From Loktanella sp. (lineage in GTDB: Bacteria > Pseudomonadota > Alphaproteobacteria > Rhodobacterales > Rhodobacteraceae): 5,264 nt of DNA. Positions 1 through 4,473 of the stretch are shown here, piece after piece. A program made the translations under genes and the position numbers. Each line of letters opens with the position of its first letter. Position 1 is the first letter of the stretch. Under the pieces are notes generated by a model. That model was not told where the DNA came from and searched no databases. It saw nothing but the letters and a program-made list of their open reading frames with translations. Where the stretch lies: the NCBI GenBank assembly GCA_003551805.1, contig PUNR01000251.1, positions 1-5,264 on the forward strand, given 5' to 3'.

Positions 1-896
1 GCAAGCGCGGCAAGGATGATCCACAGGAACATGCAGGAAATAGCGAGGGTTTTCTTGGTGCATGTTTCCAGAATGGCCCATGTCATCCGCCCTTTGGCGA
101 CACTGACCAGCAAGGCGGCAATCGCGCCGACCACGGCACTTTCGACCAGACGGGTGTAGCCCATCACAAACGGCACCATCATCACCGCAAAAATGCCCAA
201 AGGCATCAGGCCCGCCAACAGCAGCATGTATTTTTCACGCTTGGTGACTTGTGCGAGTTCGTCGGGGTCGATCACGGGGCCAAGCGCGGGGTTCATCCGG
301 CAGCGCAGCCAGATGTAGATAATGAACAAGACCGCCAGCATCAGCCCCGGCAGCAGCCCCGCCGCCCACAGATGCGTCACAGGCTGGCGCGCGATCATGG
401 CGTAAAGCACAAGAACAACGGATGGCGGCACAAGGATGCCAAGGGACGAGCCCGCTTGAATCACGCCTGTCACCATCAGCTTGTCATAATTCCGCTTCAG
501 CAATTCCGGCAGCGCGATGGTCGCACCAATCGCCATGCCTGCCACGCTTAGCCCGTTCATCGCGGAAATCAGCACCATCAGCAGGATCGTCCCGATGGCA
601 AGGCCGCCGGGGACAGGGCCGAACCAGACGTGGAACATCCGGTAAAGATCATCGGCCAGTTTGCTTTCCGACAGCACATAGCCCATGAAAATGAACATCG
701 GCAGCGTCATCAGCGGGAACCAGTTCATCAGCTTGATGGTCTGGGCAAAAGCCAGATCATGCCCGCCACGATCCCCCCATAGCCAGATCGCCGCGACCAC
801 CGCGACAAAGCCGATCACGCCGAACATCCGCTGACCTGTCAGCATCACGGCCAGCATTGACCCGAACATCAGGGCGGCGATCATTTCATAGGGCAT
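1..896 (-). CDS. dctM: TRAP transporter large permease (DctM family), 3' end missing
   Basis: This is the large membrane subunit of a TRAP (tripartite ATP-independent periplasmic) transporter, the ion-gradient-driven channel for an organic, usually anionic, solute. Reading the complement from the ATG at 896-894 gives 298 uninterrupted codons with no stop before the window edge. Family members run to about 430 residues or more, so roughly two thirds is present. The protein is very hydrophobic with many membrane segments. Recognisable DctM blocks are NWFPLMTLPMFIFMGYVLSE (residues 58-77), the SAMNGLSVAGMAIGATIALP stretch (111-130), SSLGILVPPS (140-149) and AGLLPGL (169-175). The start is supported by a GGAGCGAG ribosome-binding sequence 6-10 nt upstream. 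The start overlaps the end of the small permease gene by 11 nt, so the two are probably translationally coupled. The binding protein DctP is not visible and may lie past the left edge. The family call is secure; the substrate is unknown. Confidence 0.95.
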   Translation of the reverse strand, partial: MPYEMIAALMFGSMLAVMLTGQRMFGVIGFVAVVAAIWLWGDRGGHDLAFAQTIKLMNWFPLMTLPMFIFMGYVLSESKLADDLYRMFHVWFGPVPGGLAIGTILLMVLISAMNGLSVAGMAIGATIALPELLKRNYDKLMVTGVIQAGSSLGILVPPSVVLVLYAMIARQPVTHLWAAGLLPGLMLAVLFIIYIWLRCRMNPALGPVIDPDELAQVTKREKYMLLLAGLMPLGIFAVMMVPFVMGYTRLVESAVVGAIAALLVSVAKGRMTWAILETCTKKTLAISCMFLWIILAAL

Positions 897-1416
897 TGGT
901 ATCTCGCTCCGCGATCTTGATGCCCCGTAAGGTCGCAATGTCGCGGATCAGAAATGCGGTGCATTGCAGGATCATCAGCACGATCCCGATGCACATAATG
1001 ATCTTGATCGGTGCCATATAAGGCCGCCACAAACCGCGCCGCCGTTCGCCGTATTCCAGCGCGAATTGCGTGCTTTCGATGCCGCCCCACAGCAGGACAC
1101 CAAGATAGACGATCAGGGTGAAAATGGTGATGCAATCAACGGCGGCCTTGGTCCGGTCCGACCAGCGGGAATACAGCAGGTCCATCCGCACCGCCGACCC
1201 CATCTGCAAGGCATAGGCACCCCCCAGCATGAAATAGCCCAGCAGCAGAAACTGCGCCATTTCATCGGTCCATATCTGGGGCGAAAAACCTGCACGCGCC
1301 ACGGCCCCCCATGTCAGCACGCCCATCAGGGCAAACAGGCTCCACATTGCCAGCCGCCCGATCCGGTAGTTCACCGCCTCGACGAAATGCAGATAGGCCA
1401 TCACAGGGCGGGGCAT
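886..1416 (-). CDS. dctQ: TRAP transporter small permease (DctQ family)
   Basis: This is the small four-helix membrane subunit that pairs with the large TRAP permease. It encodes 176 residues, normal for DctQ. Predicted membrane segments lie at about 20-42, 53-72, 91-113 and 134-157. The family hallmark is a Trp-x-Glu type entry to helix 2 (WTDEMAQFLLLGYFMLGGAY, 49-68) followed by a basic/Asp segment, GSAVRMDLLYSRWS (73-86). From memory, that segment and the K-x-x-x-P-like stretch near 138 resemble the FcbT2 or mannitol/chloroaromatic-type branch; this was not tested. The ATG at 1416 is preceded by GGAGG with a short 4-nt spacer. An in-frame ATG at 1401-1399 would give a TGATG overlap with the upstream stop but would sit 19 nt from that site, so the longer form is preferred. 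The gene overlaps the amidohydrolase gene by 16 nt and dctM by 11 nt. Confidence 0.93.
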   Translation of the reverse strand: MPRPVMAYLHFVEAVNYRIGRLAMWSLFALMGVLTWGAVARAGFSPQIWTDEMAQFLLLGYFMLGGAYALQMGSAVRMDLLYSRWSDRTKAAVDCITIFTLIVYLGVLLWGGIESTQFALEYGERRRGLWRPYMAPIKIIMCIGIVLMILQCTAFLIRDIATLRGIKIAERDTNAL

Positions 1417-2207
1417 GGCACCTCCACCGTCTGGGCAATGGCGCGGGTCAGCACGGGGGCAAGGCGGGACGCAATGGCCGACTGCGCCTCTGGCGTGGCG
1501 ATCAGGTCGTTGCGGATTTCCAGCATGGCATTGTCCAACCCGTAAGGCAGGGCATGCAGTCGCAAGGTATGCGTGACATGATCCGCTGCCGAATAAGGCG
1601 CGTTCAACTCGGTCCGCAGGCCCAGATCATCTGCTTCTGCCACGATGCGCTGGGCCAACGCGGGCAGGTTGTCATGGATCACGCCACATTCGACGCTGCG
1701 CGGGATGCCATGCCATGTCGGTGAGAAGGAATGAACGGTCAGAACAACAGGCCGCTGACCCAAGGCCAGCGCACGGGCAATGCGGGCGCGGACAAGGTTA
1801 TGGAACGGCAGATAAAGGCTTTCCATCCGCGCCAAACGCTCGGCCACGCTGATGCCGGCATTCATCGGCACTGGATAAAGCTCTGACTGGGTGGGGCAGG
1901 CATCGGGGCGGTCGGGGCTGCGGTTCAGATCATAGATCAGGCGCGACAAGGGCGCATGGATCAGCTCTGCCCCGCCATGTTGCTGCGCCAAAAGCGGGCC
2001 AAGCGCGCGGGCCAGCCCCAAAGCGCCCGGATCACTGGCCGCATGGGATGCCAGCAGGTCGGGGGCGGCATCTGTCCAAGGCGGGGTGACATCGTTCGAG
2101 GCATGTTCGCAGATCAGGATCACGCCGGGCGCCGTTTCACCCGGATCACCCAAGTGAGTCCAGCCGATCACGCCGCCTGCCCAATCTGACCCTGTCATCA
2201 TCTGCAT
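1401..2207 (-). CDS. N-formylglutamate amidohydrolase-family hydrolase (HutG-like, COG3931 type)
   Basis: This is a predicted cytoplasmic metal-dependent amidohydrolase of the FGase family (Pfam FGase), which removes a formyl or similar acyl group from an N-acyl amino acid. It has 268 residues and no signal peptide. Motifs in order are CEHASN (33-38), HAASDPGALGLARAL (55-69), SRLIYDLNRSPD (88-99), HSFSP (159-163), NAPYS (202-206) and EIRNDL (230-235). The His residues of CEHAS and HSFSP are likely metal ligands by family analogy. The CEHAS/EIRNDL pattern fits the 'predicted N-formylglutamate amidohydrolase' subgroup better than classical histidine-pathway HutG, so hutG is not assigned. In relatives I recall an H-I-A-W-D-x-G-A block where this protein has HAASDPGA. 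It is the first gene of the leftward operon and overlaps dctQ by 16 nt. The start is uncertain: ATGs at 2207, 2201 and 2198 all lack a strong Shine-Dalgarno. The family is secure; the substrate is unknown. Confidence 0.88.
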   Translation of the reverse strand: MQMMTGSDWAGGVIGWTHLGDPGETAPGVILICEHASNDVTPPWTDAAPDLLASHAASDPGALGLARALGPLLAQQHGGAELIHAPLSRLIYDLNRSPDRPDACPTQSELYPVPMNAGISVAERLARMESLYLPFHNLVRARIARALALGQRPVVLTVHSFSPTWHGIPRSVECGVIHDNLPALAQRIVAEADDLGLRTELNAPYSAADHVTHTLRLHALPYGLDNAMLEIRNDLIATPEAQSAIASRLAPVLTRAIAQTVEVPCPAL

Positions 2208-2291
2208 CCCCGGCAGGTTGAAGGTGAACTTGGGGTTAAGGCTGCACCGGCTTGTAATTTTGTGTCAAGTATATTTCCTTTCTTTCATTTC

Positions 2292-2307
2292 TGAAACATA
2301 TGTTACA
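2292..2307. promoter_or_regulatory. Palindromic operator candidate for the adjacent RpiR-family regulator
   Basis: The sequence TGAAACATATGTTACA is a 16-bp inverted repeat with one mismatched pair; its central 10 bp, AACATATGTT (2295-2304), are a perfect palindrome. RpiR-family proteins bind as dimers to short AT-rich palindromes near their own genes, and the TG(T/A)AA...TTACA outline resembles the published HexR-type pattern. It overlaps the weak rightward -10 and lies about 24 nt upstream of the leftward TTGACA, so one site could control both operons. A second, overlapping inverted repeat, TTTCA-4 nt-TGAAA (2283-2296), shares its right arm. Binding is inferred from position and symmetry only. 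Confidence 0.5.
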
Positions 2308-2323
2308 TAATGGCGCAACAAAC

Positions 2324-2327
2324 AGGA
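2324..2327 (+). promoter_or_regulatory. Ribosome-binding site of the RpiR-family regulator gene
   Basis: AGGA lies 7 nt upstream of the ATG at 2335, a normal distance. It supports that ATG as the start of the regulator. If the CATAAT at 2306-2311 is the -10, the 5' untranslated leader would be very short, under about 20 nt. Confidence 0.6.
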
Positions 2328-2334
2328 TTGACCG

Positions 2335-3204
2335 ATGACCCAGCTTCAAGCCATTGAGGACCGCCTGCGCGCTGCCATGCCGGGAATGACGCGCGCAGAA
2401 CGGCAACTTGCCAGCCATATGCTGGCGAACTTTCCGCTGTCGGTGCTGGGCACGGTGGCGGATATCGCGCAGGATGCGGGCGTGTCCGCCCCCACTGTCG
2501 TGCGGTTCGTGCGCAAGATCGGGTTCAGCGGATACCCCGAATTTCGCGCTCAACTGCACGAGGAAATGGGGGAACGTCTGGCCTCGCCTATCGCGAAGCA
2601 TGAAAAATGGGCGGATATGTCAGAAATTGACCATCCGCTGAACCGATTTGCCCTGCGAGTGATCGAGAACCTGAATCAGACGTTAAGCCAGCAAGACCTG
2701 CGTGCTTTCGATGCGGTCCGCGACCTGCTGGCCGACAAGTCGCGGTCGGTTTACCTGATCGGCGGGCGGCTGACGCGGTCGATTGCGGAATATTTCACCA
2801 CCGCCCTGCATGTGATGCGATCCGATGTCACGCTGCTGTCCAGCCTGCCCAACACATGGCCGCCTGCCTTGCTGGATATGTCAGAAGGCGATGTGCTGGT
2901 CGTGTTCGATATCCGCAGATACGAGCCATCTATGCAGCAATTCGCAGAATTGGCCCGCGCACAGGGGGTCGAAGTGGTTCTGCTGACCGACCGCTGGGTA
3001 TCGCCCAGCGCGGGGGTGGCGCAGCATATCCTGACAAGCCAGATCGAGGTGCCATCGGCGTGGGACACCATCGTGCCGCTGGTCGCATTGGTCGAGGCGT
3101 TGTTGTCTGCAATTCAGGACACCAACTGGCAGGACACCCGCGAACGCATGGAACGGATGGAACGGTTTTACGAAGACATGCTTTTGTTCAAGCGAATGCG
3201 ATGA
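2335..3204 (+). CDS. RpiR/MurR-family transcriptional regulator with atypical SIS domain
   Basis: This is a cytoplasmic DNA-binding regulator of 289 residues, the usual length for the family. The N-terminal RpiR-type helix-turn-helix covers about residues 1-78, with the recognisable core VADIAQDAGVSAPTVVRFVR (41-60) followed by KIGFSGYPEFR (61-71). A SIS effector-binding fold follows at about 135-260, with its first strand and loop at VYLIGGRLTRS (139-149). The second ligand loop, where many sugar-phosphate-sensing relatives have a Ser-x-Ser-Gly-x-Thr motif, reads FDIRRYEP (191-198). The effector is therefore probably not a classical sugar phosphate. The C-terminus carries RERMERMERFYE (269-280), encoded partly by a tandem 9-bp repeat. 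The gene is divergent from the amidohydrolase/TRAP operon and heads the ABC importer genes, so control of one or both transport systems is likely. Whether it represses or activates is not visible. Confidence 0.93.
   Translation: MTQLQAIEDRLRAAMPGMTRAERQLASHMLANFPLSVLGTVADIAQDAGVSAPTVVRFVRKIGFSGYPEFRAQLHEEMGERLASPIAKHEKWADMSEIDHPLNRFALRVIENLNQTLSQQDLRAFDAVRDLLADKSRSVYLIGGRLTRSIAEYFTTALHVMRSDVTLLSSLPNTWPPALLDMSEGDVLVVFDIRRYEPSMQQFAELARAQGVEVVLLTDRWVSPSAGVAQHILTSQIEVPSAWDTIVPLVALVEALLSAIQDTNWQDTRERMERMERFYEDMLLFKRMR
3148..3165 (+). repeat. Tandem 9-bp repeat inside the regulator gene
   Basis: Two perfect adjacent copies of ATGGAACGG encode Met-Glu-Arg twice (residues 272-277) near the C-terminus of the RpiR-family protein. 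A partial copy (GAACGC) precedes them. The unit is a multiple of three, so gain or loss of a copy would keep the frame. The effect on the protein is unknown; it extends a charged helix. Confidence 0.6.
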
Positions 3205-3281
3205 ACCCGGCCATCACAAATTTGTTGCAAAGCGTGATTAACGACGGCAGCGTGCTGATCATTACAGCAGCAATCATTTAG
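3201..3281 (+). CDS. Possible 26-residue small ORF, ATGA-coupled to the regulator stop
   Basis: An ATG at 3201 shares the ATGA overlap with the TGA stop of the regulator (3202-3204) and opens a 26-codon frame, starting MNPAITNLLQSVIND and ending in the hydrophobic run SVLIITAAII, with a TAG at 3279-3281. It stops 14 nt before the binding-protein ATG, just upstream of that gene's Shine-Dalgarno. There is no clear Shine-Dalgarno of its own, so translation would depend on termination and restart at the overlap. It could be a leader peptide coupling the regulator and transporter genes, or a chance open frame; at this length chance is quite likely. Confidence 0.2.
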   Translation: MNPAITNLLQSVINDGSVLIITAAII

Positions 3282-3295
3282 CAACGGAGACTTCG
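3205..3295 (+). promoter_or_regulatory. Spacer between regulator and binding-protein gene with inverted repeats and ribosome-binding site
   Basis: This 91-nt spacer has a perfect 10-bp palindrome, ACAAATTTGT (3216-3225), and a small inverted repeat, TGCTG-7 nt-CAGCA (3253-3257 with 3265-3269). The latter lies inside a wider TGATT/AATCA pair (3235-3239 with 3272-3276). The binding-protein ribosome-binding site, GGAGA at 3286-3290, stands 5 nt before the ATG. No convincing promoter or terminator is seen, so the ABC genes may be co-transcribed with the regulator. The palindrome does not match the one at 2292-2307, so it is not obviously a second copy of the same operator. Confidence 0.4.
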
Positions 3296-4399
3296 ATGAA
3301 GTTCATCACATTGCTGACCGGGTCGGTCAGCGTCGCGGCTATTGTGTCCGCAAGCCTTGCTTCTGCCCAATCAATGGAGGAAATCATCGAAGGCGCCCGC
3401 GCCGAGGGGATGCTGACCACCATCGCCCTGCCCCATGACTGGTGCAACTACGGCGGCATCATTGCGTCATTCAAGGAAAAATACCCGTTCCTTGAAGTGA
3501 ACGAACTGAACCCCGACGCCGGTTCGGCAGACGAACTGGAAGCCGTACGCGCCAACCGTGGCAACATGGGCCCGCAGGCGCCTGACGTCCTCGACGTGGG
3601 CCTGTCCTTTGGCCCCGCCGCTGCCGAAGAAGGGCTGATCCAGCCCTACAAAGTGTCGACATGGGATCAGATCCCCGACGCAATCAAAGACCCTGAAGGC
3701 ATGTGGTATGGTGCCTATTACGGCGTGATGGCGCTGGGCGTGAACACCGATATCATCGACACGCTGCCCACTGACTGGGAAGATCTGCTGCGGCCTGAAT
3801 ATGCCAATGCTGTCGCCCTGACCGGCGATCCGCGTGCGTCGAATCAGGCTATTCTGGCGATCCTGTCCGCTGGCATGGCCCGCGGTGGCGAGCCCGGTAC
3901 GGAATCGGGTGAACTGGGTCTGGAATTCTTTGCTGAACTGAACGCAGCCGGTAACTTTGTGCCTGTCACCGCAGCCTCCGGCACCATCGCCCAAGGCCAG
4001 ACGCCTATCGTTGCAGCATGGGATTACAACCTGCTGGCATGGCGTGACAGCCTTGAAGGCAACCCGCCGGTCGAAGTGATCATTCCCGCTGGCGCATCGC
4101 TGGCCGGTGTCTATGTGCAGGCAATTTCGGCCTATGCACCGCATCCGAACGCGGCAAAGCTGTGGATGGAACATATCTTCTCTGACGAAGGTCAGTTGGG
4201 TTATCTGGAAGGCTATTGTTCCGTCGCCCGTCAGGTGCCGATGAACGAGGCTGGCCTGATCCCGCAGGAATTGCTGGATCGGTTGCCCGATCAGGAACCC
4301 TATGGCCGTGCCGTATTCCCGACTGTCGAACAGCAGGGTGAAAACCGCGATGTCGTGACATCGCAGTGGGATGCCGTGGTTGGCGCTGCGGTGCAGTAA
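3296..4399 (+). CDS. ABC transporter periplasmic substrate-binding protein
   Basis: This 367-residue protein is the extracytoplasmic solute receptor of the ABC importer encoded downstream. Residues 1-24 form a Sec signal peptide: Lys2, a hydrophobic core, and an Ala-Ser-Ala cleavage site before Gln25-Ser26. There is no lipobox cysteine, so the mature form should be soluble in the periplasm. The rest has the layout of the PotD/AfuA-like (family 1/6 type) binding proteins. Landmarks are LPHDWCNYGGIIASFKEKYP (45-64), GPQAPDVLDVGLSFGPAAAE (92-111), the WYGAYYGVMALGVNTD hinge-like segment (127-142), AAWDYNLLAW (240-249) and PHPNAAKLWMEHIFSDEGQ (262-280 region). The relatives usually bind polyamines, iron, thiamine, phosphonates or small acids; the ligand cannot be read here. 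The two cysteines, C50 and C308, could form a disulfide. The start is supported by GGAGA 5 nt upstream. Confidence 0.92.
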   Translation: MKFITLLTGSVSVAAIVSASLASAQSMEEIIEGARAEGMLTTIALPHDWCNYGGIIASFKEKYPFLEVNELNPDAGSADELEAVRANRGNMGPQAPDVLDVGLSFGPAAAEEGLIQPYKVSTWDQIPDAIKDPEGMWYGAYYGVMALGVNTDIIDTLPTDWEDLLRPEYANAVALTGDPRASNQAILAILSAGMARGGEPGTESGELGLEFFAELNAAGNFVPVTAASGTIAQGQTPIVAAWDYNLLAWRDSLEGNPPVEVIIPAGASLAGVYVQAISAYAPHPNAAKLWMEHIFSDEGQLGYLEGYCSVARQVPMNEAGLIPQELLDRLPDQEPYGRAVFPTVEQQGENRDVVTSQWDAVVGAAVQ

Positions 4400-4411
4400 G
4401 CTGTCAATTTT

Positions 4412-4446
4412 CCTTATGCCCCGGACCACATATCCGGGGCATAAGG
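4412..4446 (+). terminator. Intra-operon stem-loop between binding-protein and permease genes
   Basis: A perfect 14-bp inverted repeat has arms CCTTATGCCCCGGA (4412-4425) and TCCGGGGCATAAGG (4433-4446) around a 7-nt loop, CCACATA. It begins 12 nt after the binding-protein stop and ends 27 nt before the permease start at 4474. The downstream side is only mildly T-rich (TCTATTTCT) with no proper T-run, so a strong intrinsic terminator is unlikely. Its position matches the hairpins often found after binding-protein genes in ABC operons, which protect the upstream mRNA from 3' decay or attenuate transcription, giving more binding protein than permease. The structure is certain; the role is inferred. 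Confidence 0.8.
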
Positions 4447-4462
4447 TCTATTTCTGACGATC

Positions 4463-4467
4463 AAGGT
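4463..4467 (+). promoter_or_regulatory. Ribosome-binding site deciding the permease start
   Basis: AAGGT at 4463-4467 touches the ATG at 4468, too close to serve it, but lies 6 nt before the in-frame ATG at 4474. This favours 4474 as the real start and shortens the protein by two residues. Confidence 0.5.
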
Positions 4468-4473
4468 ATGTTC

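Larger units (their letters stand above)
2208..2334. promoter_or_regulatory. Divergent control region between the amidohydrolase/TRAP operon and the RpiR/ABC operon
   Basis: These 127 nt separate two start codons that point away from each other, so promoters for both directions should lie here. The part from about 2252 to 2311 is distinctly AT-rich and includes a pyrimidine run at 2274-2286. For leftward transcription there is a perfect TTGACA on the complement of 2263-2268, but a 17-nt spacer leads to GCAGCC, a poor -10. For rightward transcription CATAAT at 2306-2311 is a fair -10, but no good -35 is seen at the usual distance. The palindrome at 2292-2307 lies between the two candidates. 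The arrangement is certain; the individual promoter elements are tentative. Confidence 0.6.

Noticed and set aside
1399..1401. ATG at 1401 as the dctQ start, giving a neat TGATG overlap
   Set aside because: The only good Shine-Dalgarno (GGAGG at 1425-1421 on the complement) is 4 nt from the ATG at 1416 but 19 nt from this one. It is kept only as an alternative.
964..1724. Plus-strand open frames across the dctQ and amidohydrolase genes
   Set aside because: They are antisense to recognisable proteins, rich in His, Gln, Pro and Arg, and show no domain motifs.
1401..2207. Assigning the amidohydrolase as HutG of histidine degradation
   Set aside because: The motif pattern fits the broader predicted N-formylglutamate amidohydrolase group, and no other histidine-utilisation gene is present in the window.
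2240..2268. A sigma-70 promoter for the leftward operon built on the perfect TTGACA at 2268-2263
   Set aside because: The hexamer is real, but no acceptable -10 lies 16-18 nt downstream, so it is not listed as a separate promoter.
2236..2601. A 121-codon minus-strand frame running from the regulator N-terminus into the intergenic region
   Set aside because: It overlaps the helix-turn-helix coding region and the divergent control region, has no ribosome-binding site worth naming, and its sequence resembles no family.
3467..4429. A 320-codon open frame on the minus strand opposite the binding-protein gene
   Set aside because: It lies antisense to a gene with a clear signal peptide, ribosome-binding site and family motifs. 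Its translation has low-complexity, His/Arg/Gln-rich composition typical of a shadow frame in GC-rich DNA.
4412..4446. The stem-loop as a full Rho-independent terminator ending the operon
   Set aside because: No T-run follows the stem, and the next gene, in the same orientation and of the same transporter, starts 27 nt later.
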